NCBI GenBank assembly: GCA_020723305.1
Contig: DYJC01000006.1
Coordinates: 62,001 to 126,000 of the forward strand
Reading direction: 5' to 3'
Source of the DNA: Desulfosudis oleivorans
GTDB taxonomy: Bacteria > Desulfobacterota > Desulfobacteria > Desulfobacterales > SURF-7
DNA length: 64,000 nucleotides
In this document: positions 8,632-15,958 of the stretch, one piece after another
Position numbering within the stretch: the stretch's first letter is position 1
Layout of the letters: every line of letters starts with the position of its first letter
Made by a program: the position numbers and the translations under genes
The notes under the pieces: generated by a model
Database searches by the model: none
The model's input: only the letters and a program-made list of their open reading frames with translations
What the model was told of the DNA's origin: nothing

Positions 8632-9148
8632 TTTATTCTGCTTACTGTCACTCGTGGGATTTATTCTGTCCGGATTTATCTGTCCGGCACAGGCAGAGGA
8701 TCAATTTGAAAAAGAGATTGAAAAAGAAAAAGAAGCGGTCAAACTGGTTCAGGAAGTTCAGAGAGGAGGTTATGGCATTGTTACAGCATCCGAGCTTAAA
8801 AATTGGATGGATACCCAAAAAGAGATGCTGCTTATCGATACCATGCCTTATGAGGAAAGCTATAAAAAGGCTCATCTTCCAGGAGCAAAACAGTTCCTGT
8901 TTCCCATTCCGGATATGAAAGAATGGAATACCGCTGAAACCAATGGAAAGACCGAGGAAGAGTATCGGAAACTCCTGGGGCCGGATCAAAATAAACTGAT
9001 CGTTATTTATTGCGGCTTTGTCAAGTGTACCCGAAGCCACAACGGGGCCTGGTGGGCCAAAAAACTGGGATATCAAAATGTGTACCGGTATCCGGGCGGA
9101 ATTTTTGCTTGGAAAGGAGCCAAATATCCGGTAGAAGAAGTCAAATAA
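8618..9148 (+). CDS. secreted rhodanese-like sulfurtransferase
   Basis: 176 residues from ATG 8618, which has AAAGGAGAT 8 bases upstream and begins a clear signal peptide ('LLSLVGFILSGFICPAQA'). The mature part opens with a charged helix (about residues 26-45) and then a single rhodanese domain: 'LLIDTMPYEESYKKAHLPGA', the active-site loop 'VIYCGFVKCTRS' with the catalytic Cys, and 'LGYQNVYRYPGGIFAWKG'. Rhodaneses move sulfane sulfur between thiol carriers; here it would act in the periplasm. It overlaps the upstream MauE-like membrane gene, which supports a shared redox/sulfur task. Confidence 0.8.
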   Translation: MKLRNLFCLLSLVGFILSGFICPAQAEDQFEKEIEKEKEAVKLVQEVQRGGYGIVTASELKNWMDTQKEMLLIDTMPYEESYKKAHLPGAKQFLFPIPDMKEWNTAETNGKTEEEYRKLLGPDQNKLIVIYCGFVKCTRSHNGAWWAKKLGYQNVYRYPGGIFAWKGAKYPVEEVK

Positions 9149-9173
9149 GATACATTTTTATTTCAACCATTCC

Positions 9174-9206
9174 GTCATTCCGGCTCTTCGCTCCGGCCGG
9201 AATGAC
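9174..9206. repeat. REP-like hairpin
   Basis: GTCATTCCGGC and its inverse complement GCCGGAATGAC flank an 11-base loop. The same core occurs inside the 121-143 bp elements at 37499, 48504 and 60509, so this may be a related stand-alone hairpin. It lies between two + strand genes and could weakly stop transcription or protect the upstream message. Confidence 0.6.
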
Positions 9207-9256
9207 ATATACATTTGCCGGGTTCATCATATAAAATAAAATTCAGTAAGGACCTG

Positions 9257-10018
9257 ATGGAGAATCATCAACCCAGAGATTGCATCATCCTATTCATGCG
9301 TGCCCCGGAGGTTGGAAAGGTTAAGACAAGACTTTCCAAAAAGTTATCTCCAAAAACCGTCCTTGACCTTTATCAATGTTTTGTTCTGGATATTCTCCAC
9401 ACTGCACAGAAAACAAAAATCGATATCCGGATCTTTTTTCATCCAGCAGGATTCGAAGCCGGTCTTTCACAATGGCTTGGAGATTCATATGATTTTCATC
9501 TGCAAGACGGAAAAGATTTGGGAATTCGGATGTCCAATGCTTTTATCCGGACTTTCTCTTCCGGATATGACCGGGCCATTCTGATTGGAACAGATTGTCC
9601 GGAAATGACGGTAGAAATCCTGGAGGAATCGTTCTGTGGAATGGATCAGGCTGGATGCGTCATTGGGCCCTCTGTTGATGGCGGGTACTACCTTATTGGG
9701 TTCAAAGCAGCGTCTTTCACGGAGAAACTGTTTCAGGATGTGGAATGGGGTACAGAGATAGTCTATCAGCAAACCCTTGATCGCTGCTGTCAAATGAATA
9801 TCCAGCCATATATCCTTCAAGCCCTGAACGACATCGATACATGGGATGACCTGCAACTGTTTTACCGGCTCCATCATGGTAAAGGTTTTTCCGACTCCCA
9901 TACAATCCAATATATGGCTGCAAATAAAATACCGGATATCCTCTTTGCAGGCAGCAGGCATAAACCAGCTAAACCGGATCCGGAAACACCGGCTTTTTTT
10001 TCATCAAAAAAGCGGTGA
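9257..10018 (+). CDS. DUF2064 / TIGR04282-type nucleotidyl/glycosyl transferase
   Basis: 253 residues with a GT-A-like fold: 'LFMRAPEVGKVKTRLSK' (the G-x-x-KTRL motif that replaces the usual GxGxRM of nucleotidyltransferases), 'DLGIRMSNAF', 'AILIGTDCPEMTVEIL' (the DxxP metal site), and 'IGPSVDGGYYLIGF'. Databases often label this family as an arsenosugar-synthesis glycosyltransferase, but most members have no proven role and no arsenic gene is near. Start taken at ATG 9257 with TAAGGA upstream. Its last 50 bases overlap the end of the convergent enoyl-CoA hydratase gene. Confidence 0.75.
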   Translation: MENHQPRDCIILFMRAPEVGKVKTRLSKKLSPKTVLDLYQCFVLDILHTAQKTKIDIRIFFHPAGFEAGLSQWLGDSYDFHLQDGKDLGIRMSNAFIRTFSSGYDRAILIGTDCPEMTVEILEESFCGMDQAGCVIGPSVDGGYYLIGFKAASFTEKLFQDVEWGTEIVYQQTLDRCCQMNIQPYILQALNDIDTWDDLQLFYRLHHGKGFSDSHTIQYMAANKIPDILFAGSRHKPAKPDPETPAFFSSKKR

Positions 10019-10781
10019 TTCCATGAAAACACTCTCCGGAAGCAATCAGTGAAATGGCCCGTTCAAATTCAAAAGCAAGATTATCTTCCAGTGTCAGGCC
10101 GGTGCTTTTCCGGATCACCTCAAGGGCATATTGCACAGAACGCGGGCCATTCTCAGCAATCATATCTGCCATGGATTTTGCTTCATCCAGAACACGACCG
10201 GGAGGACTGATCCGGTTGACCAGTCCAAGTTTTTCCGCCTCAATGGCCCCGATTTTCCTCGCGGTCAGAATGATATCCGCTGCTTTGGCCGGGCCAAGCA
10301 GACGTGCAAGGGTCGCTCCCCCTCCCCAGTCCGGCATCAAGCCCAGCTTTACCTCTGAAAAACAGATCACTGCATCCGGATCCATTACCCGGATGTCGCA
10401 TCGAACAGCCAGCTCAGCACCACCGCCATATGCCATTCCGTTCAATGCTGCGATAATGGGTATGGGAAGGTTGACAAAACCATCGATGATTCGTCTGAAC
10501 TCCTTCATACAGTCAACAACCGGCTTCTCATCCCGGGCTTCTATGGCTTTGGCCAATTTATCCACATAAGGGTTGTCCGGGTTGACATCAAAGCCGGCGC
10601 TGAATGCCTTTCCGGCGCCGGTAATCATCAGCACCCGGGGCAGATTTTTCCTCACTTCTGCCGTAATCTTTTCCAGGGATTCAAACATCCTGACATTAAA
10701 GGTATTGTGACGCTCGGAACGATTCAGTGTAACCGTTCCAAGATGACCTTCCCTGCTGTATTCCACACCATATTCAGTCAT
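9969..10781 (-). CDS. enoyl-CoA hydratase/isomerase family protein
   Basis: 270 residues, crotonase fold. 'GTVTLNRSERHNTFN' near the N-terminus, the CoA-binding/oxyanion segment 'ITGAGKAFSAGFDV', the second oxyanion glycine in 'LNGMAYGGGAELAVRCDIRV', and 'FSEVKLGLMPDWGGGATLARL'. The position of one catalytic Glu of hydratases is occupied in 'AYGGGAELA', and the second acidic position falls in a 'LMPDWGG' loop with Asp, so the exact reaction (hydration, isomerisation or other) is open. GGGAG lies ~7 bases before the ATG. It stands alone, divergent from korDABC, and could serve beta-oxidation or aromatic acid breakdown. Confidence 0.85.
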   Translation of the reverse strand: MTEYGVEYSREGHLGTVTLNRSERHNTFNVRMFESLEKITAEVRKNLPRVLMITGAGKAFSAGFDVNPDNPYVDKLAKAIEARDEKPVVDCMKEFRRIIDGFVNLPIPIIAALNGMAYGGGAELAVRCDIRVMDPDAVICFSEVKLGLMPDWGGGATLARLLGPAKAADIILTARKIGAIEAEKLGLVNRISPPGRVLDEAKSMADMIAENGPRSVQYALEVIRKSTGLTLEDNLAFEFERAISLIASGECFHGITAFLMKKKPVFPDPV

Positions 10782-10886
10782 AGAAATACTCCCTATTTTG
10801 TATTCGATTTTTTTTAATTAATACAGATATCGGTCATTTATTCAAGGTCTTTATTACAAAAAATAATCGAGAGACCATATTTTCCG

Positions 10887-10916
10887 TTGACAAGAAGCAT
10901 AAAGAATCGCTATCTG
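10887..10916 (+). promoter_or_regulatory. possible promoter for korDABC
   Basis: TTGACA, 18 bases, then TATCTG. The -35 is perfect but the -10 is weak. It lies about 68 bases before the korD start. Confidence 0.3.
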
Positions 10917-10983
10917 TTGCAGCTCGTTATTGGATCAAAAAAATTGAGACCGATAAAACGGTTGACGAAAAGGAAACCTTTAT

Positions 10984-11214
10984 ATGGTAAAAAAAGGAAA
11001 AATCGAGGTAAGAATTGAACATTGCAAAGGCTGCGGACTCTGTCTGACAACATGCAAACTGAATGCAATCGCACTTTCAACTGCTGATGTTACCAATTCC
11101 AGCGGTTATCCGTATGTAATAATGATCAATGAAAATTGTACCGGATGCACCATGTGCGCCATCATGTGTCCGGATCAGGCAATCGATGTGTATCGAGAAC
11201 AGGAGCATTCATAA
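10984..11214 (+). CDS. korD: 2-oxoacid:ferredoxin oxidoreductase, ferredoxin subunit
   Basis: 76 residues with two 4Fe-4S motifs, 'CKGCGLCLTTC' and 'CTGCTMCAIMCP', the classic 2[4Fe-4S] ferredoxin pattern. As first gene of the korDABC set it is the delta subunit that passes electrons from the TPP centre to free ferredoxin. The ATG is preceded by AAGGAAACC. The next gene starts directly after its stop. Confidence 0.9.
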   Translation: MVKKGKIEVRIEHCKGCGLCLTTCKLNAIALSTADVTNSSGYPYVIMINENCTGCTMCAIMCPDQAIDVYREQEHS

Positions 11215-12270
11215 ATGGGCGAAAAACAACTGATGAAAGGCAACGAGGCGATTGCTGAAGCTGCCATTCGTGCCGGCATGACCTGTTACTTTGGTTATCC
11301 GATAACACCGCAAAATGAAATACCTGCGTATATGGCAAAACACCTTACGATAAGAGGAGGCACTTTTATTCAGGCCGAATCTGAAATTGCCGCAATCAAC
11401 ATGGTTTACGGAGCTGCCTGCACAGGCGCGAGAGCCATGACATCTTCTTCCAGTCCCGGAATATCCCTGAAGCAGGAAGGGATATCCTATCTTGTCGGTG
11501 CCAGGCTCCCGGCTGTAATTGTAAATATTGCCCGAGGCGGTCCAGGTCTCGGAAACATTGCCCCTTCCCAGGCAGACTATTTTCAGGCTGTAAAGGGAGG
11601 CGGACATGGTGACTACCATATGGTTGTCTATACACCGGAGACGGTTCAGGAGGCCGCGGATTTAACCATGAAAGCGTTTGACGTTGCCGACGAATACCGG
11701 AATCCGGTTCTGATTCTGGGTGATGCGATTCTGGGCCAGATGATGGAACCGCTTGTCTTTAAAGAACCTTCCGGGAAAAAATTTGATAAGTCATCCTGGA
11801 CCCTCGGGAACCGGAAAGGAAGAAAATCCCACCTGATCAATTCTCTTTCCCTTACAGAAGGTGTGGTTGAACAATGGAACTGGGAATTGAAAAAAAAGTT
11901 TGATCTCATGGCCGAGAGAGAACTCATGGTTGAAGAATACATGGTTGAAGATGCGGATGTGATCTTTGTCGCTTATGGCACAACTGCGCGTATCTGCCGT
12001 TCCGTTGTTCACCAGACCCGGAAACAGGGAATGAAAACCGGTTTGATCAGACCCATAACCGTCTGGCCGTTTCCAACCGAAACCATTGCCGGACATGCAG
12101 AAAAAACAAAACATTTCTTTGTGGTTGAGATGAGCCTCGGGCAGATGATTGAGGATGTCAGGCTGGCGATTCTGGGTAATGCAAAAATCCATTTTCATGG
12201 CCGGCCCGGAGGCGGTATTCCTGCAGAAGCGGATATCCTGAAACAGTTAAAAGCAATCTTGCAATCATGA
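11215..12270 (+). CDS. korA: 2-oxoglutarate-type:ferredoxin oxidoreductase, alpha subunit
   Basis: 351 residues. Begins 'MKGNEAIAEAAIRAGMTCYFGYPITPQNE' (in two parts: 'GNEAIAEAAIRAG' and 'GYPITPQNE'), the pyrimidine-binding domain I signature of this enzyme family, followed by 'SEIAAINMVYGAACTGARAMTSSSSPG', again typical. The second domain is seen in 'VIFVAYGTTARICRSVV' and 'GLIRPITVWPFPTE'. With KorB it forms the TPP site; the complex oxidatively decarboxylates a 2-oxoacid (2-oxoglutarate by best resemblance) to acyl-CoA and reduced ferredoxin, or runs in the reductive direction. The ATG follows the korD stop directly. Confidence 0.9.
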   Translation: MGEKQLMKGNEAIAEAAIRAGMTCYFGYPITPQNEIPAYMAKHLTIRGGTFIQAESEIAAINMVYGAACTGARAMTSSSSPGISLKQEGISYLVGARLPAVIVNIARGGPGLGNIAPSQADYFQAVKGGGHGDYHMVVYTPETVQEAADLTMKAFDVADEYRNPVLILGDAILGQMMEPLVFKEPSGKKFDKSSWTLGNRKGRKSHLINSLSLTEGVVEQWNWELKKKFDLMAERELMVEEYMVEDADVIFVAYGTTARICRSVVHQTRKQGMKTGLIRPITVWPFPTETIAGHAEKTKHFFVVEMSLGQMIEDVRLAILGNAKIHFHGRPGGGIPAEADILKQLKAILQS

Positions 12271-12283
12271 GGAGTAAACAACC

Positions 12284-13048
12284 ATGAAAAAGGTTTATGA
12301 AAGAAACAATATTGCGTTTGATATGCCTTCCCCCTATTGTCCGGGCTGCGGGCATGGCGTCATCCACAGACTTGTGATCGATGCCATCAAGGAAGCCGGG
12401 CAGGAGGACAATACAATCTTTATGGCTCCTGTCGGCTGCTCCATTCTTGCCTATACGTATCTTGATCTTGATATCTGCCAGCCGGCACACGGGCGGACAC
12501 CGGCTGCTGCCACGGGCATTAAAAGAGCACTCCCTGACTCCCTGGTTGTATTATATCAGGGGGATGGTGACCTTGCAGCCATCGGAACGGCTGAAATCAT
12601 CCACGCGGCCAACAGGGGTGAGAATATAACAGCCATTTTTGTGAACAATGCCATATATGGGATGACCGGCGGCCAGATGGCGCCGACTACCCTGAAAGGT
12701 CAGAAGGCAACAACCTGTCCTTTTGGCAGAAGTCCGGAGGATGGGCAGGGATACCCGATCCGGGTTTGTGAACTCCTTCAATCGCTCGGCGGCGTTACCT
12801 ATGCAGCCAGGACATCCGTACATACCGCGCCCAACGTATTGAAAACCAAAAAAGCAATTCAAACAGGGATTGAAAACCAGATGGAGAAGAAAGGTTTTTC
12901 CATAATCGAAATTCTGTCTGCCTGTCCGGTTAACTGGGGACTGAGCCCGCAAAAATCAAATGAATTTATCGCCAATGAGATGATCGGTTACTTTCCCTTA
13001 GGGGATTTTAAAAAAGATGGAAAAATCATTCAACGATCGGATCATTGA
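12284..13048 (+). CDS. korB: 2-oxoacid:ferredoxin oxidoreductase, beta (TPP-binding) subunit
   Basis: 254 residues. 'PYCPGCGHGVIHRLV' near the start is the Cys-rich segment of the beta subunit; the thiamine diphosphate/Mg motif is 'YQGDGDLAAIGTAEIIHAAN' (GDGD...) with 'FVNNAIYGMTGGQM' completing the site. 'PFGRSPEDGQGYPIRVCELL' resembles 2-oxoglutarate-type members more than pyruvate-type ones. GAGGAG precedes the ATG; the gap from korA is 13 bases. Confidence 0.9.
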   Translation: MKKVYERNNIAFDMPSPYCPGCGHGVIHRLVIDAIKEAGQEDNTIFMAPVGCSILAYTYLDLDICQPAHGRTPAAATGIKRALPDSLVVLYQGDGDLAAIGTAEIIHAANRGENITAIFVNNAIYGMTGGQMAPTTLKGQKATTCPFGRSPEDGQGYPIRVCELLQSLGGVTYAARTSVHTAPNVLKTKKAIQTGIENQMEKKGFSIIEILSACPVNWGLSPQKSNEFIANEMIGYFPLGDFKKDGKIIQRSDH

Positions 13049-13082
13049 TCGTTCTCAACATTGATAAGGATAAACACACAGC

Positions 13083-13622
13083 ATGGAACACAAAATCATT
13101 TTTGCAGGATTTGGCGGTCAGGGAGTAATCTCCATGGGAACTCTGATGGCATATGCAGCAATGGCGGAAAATAAAAATGTCACTTTTTATCCGGCATATG
13201 GTATCGCCATGAGAGGCGGGACAGCAAACTGTTCGGTCATTATTTCCGATGATCCGGTTGCATCTCCGGTAATTGCCTTTCCCAATATTCTGGTAGTCAT
13301 GAATGAACCATCATTGGATTGCTTTACCGATAGGCTCCAGGAAGGAGGCACCCTTCTGGCCAACAGTTCATTGATCCGGAAAAAAGCTGCACGGAAAGAT
13401 ATCCGGTCATTTTATATACCGGTCAATGATATTGCAGAAGAGCTTGGTGACAGCAGGATGGCGAATATGGCAATGGTTGGATCTCTGCTGAAAATCATGA
13501 ATACGGTGACACTATCGACTGTCTTTCAGACAATGAAAAAGACATTTTCACCCAAGCTGTTAAAAGTAATCGATATCAACCAGGAAGCGATGAAAAAAGG
13601 ATTTCATGCGGTTCAGTTGTAA
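13083..13622 (+). CDS. korC: 2-oxoacid:ferredoxin oxidoreductase, gamma subunit
   Basis: 179 residues, single gamma domain. 'IIFAGFGGQGVISMGTLMAY' opens the protein (GxGGQG motif), followed by 'TFYPAYGIAMRGGTANCSV' and 'NILVVMNEPSLDCF'. In family members this domain helps bind CoA. It closes the korDABC operon, 34 bases after korB, and is followed by the convergent RNA methyltransferase gene. Confidence 0.9.
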   Translation: MEHKIIFAGFGGQGVISMGTLMAYAAMAENKNVTFYPAYGIAMRGGTANCSVIISDDPVASPVIAFPNILVVMNEPSLDCFTDRLQEGGTLLANSSLIRKKAARKDIRSFYIPVNDIAEELGDSRMANMAMVGSLLKIMNTVTLSTVFQTMKKTFSPKLLKVIDINQEAMKKGFHAVQL

Positions 13623-13659
13623 TGCAAACGATGATTTTCATTCCGCATATCATCAGTAG

Positions 13660-15057
13660 TTATTTCTTTTTTCTCAGCCTTGCAACCGATTCGATATGAT
13701 AGGTATGAGGAAACATATCAACCGGCTGAACTTCCATGATCTCATACGCATCCTGAATCATATTCAGATCTCTGGCAAGTGTTGCAGGATTGCAGGAAAC
13801 GTACACTATTTTTTCAGGCGCCATGCACAGAACCTGCGAAACAACGTCCTTATGCATGCCGACCCGGGGAGGATCAATAATCATCATATCCGGTTTTTCT
13901 TCCACTCCGGCAAGCAGATCCTTGATATCTCCCAATCGAAATGTACAATTATCGATCCCATTTTTCCGACAATTCTTTTCCGCATCCTGGACAGAACTCT
14001 CAACAATCTCAAGACCTGTAATTCTCCTGGCTGCTCCTGATAACCAGATCGGAATCGTACCCGTGCCGCTGTAAAGATCCAGGAGATGCTCAGACCCGGA
14101 CAATTCAGCATATTCTTTCACCTTGTCATACAGCAAAGCCGCACTCCGGGTATTGGTCTGGAAAAAAGAATTGGATGAAATTTCAAATTCATAACATCCC
14201 ATTCTGTCTTTTAAAATACTTTCTCCCTTGAGCAATATTTCATATTCACCTGTAGCAACACCGGCTTTTCGGGAAGTAATATTATTTACGACCGATACGA
14301 CCTGCGGATATTTCCGGATCAGAAGATCCGCCAGAGGTTCAACGATCCAAATATCCTCGGATGCGGTAATGATATTCACCATCCAGGTATTGTTAAAAAC
14401 AGAGTGGCGAAGCATCGCAAAACGCCAGAATCCCTCATGGCTTCGCAAACCATAGACCGGTGCATGAGAGTCTTTAATATACTGACGGATATCATTCAAT
14501 ATCGCGTTACCAAGATCCGGCTGAAGATGACACTTATCGATATCCAGCACTTTATAAAATGTACCGGGAACATGCAGTCCCAAAGCAAATCCATTCTCTT
14601 CATCCGCCGTCCCCATTTCAGACGGAAGCAGCCATCTTCTTTCAGAGCAGGAAAATTCCATTTTATTTCTGTATTCAAATATGGGATCTGAAGGAATTGC
14701 AGGATGAACCATCGTATTATCCAATTTCCCGATATGGGATAAGGATTCTGCAACATGACGGGTCTTGTATTCCAGCTGTTTTTCATAACGCAAAAACTGC
14801 CATTTACATCCACCACAAAACCCGCTGAATTTGCAGGGCGCATCCACACGATCCATAGATGGTTGAATCAGCTCAACCACCCTTGCTTCTGCAAATCGTT
14901 TTTTCTTTTTATGCACATGAACACGGACCTTGTCTCCTGGTACTGTCTGGTCTGTGAAAACGGTAAAACCATCCACCTTGGTGATTCCCTTTCCGCCAAA
15001 CGCAATATCCGTAATCTCCAGTTCATACATTTTCCCTTTTTTTATTTCCATTTGCAT
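13660..15057 (-). CDS. RlmD/RumA-type RNA (uracil-5-)-methyltransferase
   Basis: 465 residues. Order: TRAM RNA-binding domain (residues ~3-65, 'ITDIAFGGKGITKVDGF', 'VHVHKKKKRFAEARVVELI'), the Fe-S cysteines 'CKFSGFCGGCKWQF', a substrate-binding insert, then a Rossmann methyltransferase with 'LLDLYSGTGTIPIWLS', 'IIDPPRVGMHKDVV' and the catalytic 'VYVSCNPATLARDL' (nucleophilic Cys). It should form 5-methyluridine in rRNA (U1939 or U747 type) or tRNA; family members cannot be told apart safely by eye. Start is ATG 15057 or the ATG six bases later (15051), which has a better distance to GGAG. Confidence 0.85.
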   Translation of the reverse strand: MQMEIKKGKMYELEITDIAFGGKGITKVDGFTVFTDQTVPGDKVRVHVHKKKKRFAEARVVELIQPSMDRVDAPCKFSGFCGGCKWQFLRYEKQLEYKTRHVAESLSHIGKLDNTMVHPAIPSDPIFEYRNKMEFSCSERRWLLPSEMGTADEENGFALGLHVPGTFYKVLDIDKCHLQPDLGNAILNDIRQYIKDSHAPVYGLRSHEGFWRFAMLRHSVFNNTWMVNIITASEDIWIVEPLADLLIRKYPQVVSVVNNITSRKAGVATGEYEILLKGESILKDRMGCYEFEISSNSFFQTNTRSAALLYDKVKEYAELSGSEHLLDLYSGTGTIPIWLSGAARRITGLEIVESSVQDAEKNCRKNGIDNCTFRLGDIKDLLAGVEEKPDMMIIDPPRVGMHKDVVSQVLCMAPEKIVYVSCNPATLARDLNMIQDAYEIMEVQPVDMFPHTYHIESVARLRKKK

Positions 15058-15144
15058 CCTGCTCCAAGGATATCTGCCTGAAAAAGGTAATCAACAAAAA
15101 CATTATCCCAATGAATCCTTCAAAAGGATATGGGTATAATTACC

Positions 15145-15173
15145 ATGACACCATGTAAAAAGTTTTGTATACT
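15145..15173 (+). promoter_or_regulatory. sigma-70-type promoter for the alpha/beta hydrolase
   Basis: ATGACA, 17 bases, TATACT: each hexamer matches the consensus at five of six positions. Transcription would start near 15180, giving a leader of about 29 bases before the GTG at 15209. Confidence 0.55.
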
Positions 15174-15208
15174 GTATCAGTTCAAAATTTAAATCAAGGG
15201 TTAAGATC

Positions 15209-15958
15209 GTGCGTATTCGAAATCAGGCAAAAAAAATCATACCCATCTCTTTTATATCTCAAAGACTTACTTTACAAGGTTTTCTCCATCTTCCGGATAA
15301 GAAAAAACCGCCTGTTGTGATCGGATCTCATGGCCTTTTCAGCAGTGGTAATTCCCCCAAACAGATTGCCCTTGCCAAAAAATGTACGGATGCCGGAATG
15401 GCATATTTCCGGTTTGACCACAGAGGGTGTGGAAAAAGCGAGGGGGATTTCCAGCAGGTAACCTCTCTTGCCGGACGTGTCTCTGATTTGTCAGCTGCTG
15501 TAAAAGTGATACATGAACACCCTGAAACCGGTGACAAGATCGCAATATTCGGTAGCAGTCTGGGCGGAACAACCGGATTATCCTTGATCGATAGCCACAA
15601 AATTCATGCAATTGTGACCATCGCCGCGCCTCTTCGAAGTGAACCCATTTTCAATGCTGCAAAATCAACCGGAGATCTGCGCGGCCTCCCGCTTTCATTT
15701 TATGAAAAGCAGCTCCGGTTTGATATCACAGGCAACCTGTCCAACGTATCAAACATACTCATTTTTCACGGGGATTCCGATCAGACGGTACCGGTGGCAG
15801 ATGCGTATGAATTATATTCAAAGGCCTCTGAACCCAAAAAACTGATTATCCAGAAAGATGGAGATCATGCAATGGGTAATCTTCTTCATCAAATCCATTT
15901 TATGAAAACCGCATCCGAATGGTTTAAAAAATGGCTGCCCCCATCAGAATCAGTTTAA
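15209..15958 (+). CDS. alpha/beta hydrolase (S9/esterase-like)
   Basis: 249 residues. 'VVIGSHGLFSSGNSPKQIAL' gives the oxyanion HG motif, 'AYFRFDHRGCGKSEGDF' is typical of the family, the nucleophile elbow is 'IFGSSLGGTTG' (G-x-S-x-G), the acid is in 'LIFHGDSDQTVPV', and the His in 'KDGDHAMGNLL'. The triad is complete. No signal peptide, so cytoplasmic. Substrate unknown; the fold covers esterases, thioesterases and acyl-peptidases. GTG start at 15209 with AAGGG 8 bases upstream. Its end overlaps the end of the convergent activase gene by 9 bases. Confidence 0.75.
   Translation: MRIRNQAKKIIPISFISQRLTLQGFLHLPDKKKPPVVIGSHGLFSSGNSPKQIALAKKCTDAGMAYFRFDHRGCGKSEGDFQQVTSLAGRVSDLSAAVKVIHEHPETGDKIAIFGSSLGGTTGLSLIDSHKIHAIVTIAAPLRSEPIFNAAKSTGDLRGLPLSFYEKQLRFDITGNLSNVSNILIFHGDSDQTVPVADAYELYSKASEPKKLIIQKDGDHAMGNLLHQIHFMKTASEWFKKWLPPSESV

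Noticed and set aside
9969-10018. Terminator in the overlap of the DUF2064 and enoyl-CoA hydratase genes (CCGGAAACACCGG then T8)
   Set aside because: The stem is only four to five pairs and lies within both coding sequences; not convincing without folding.
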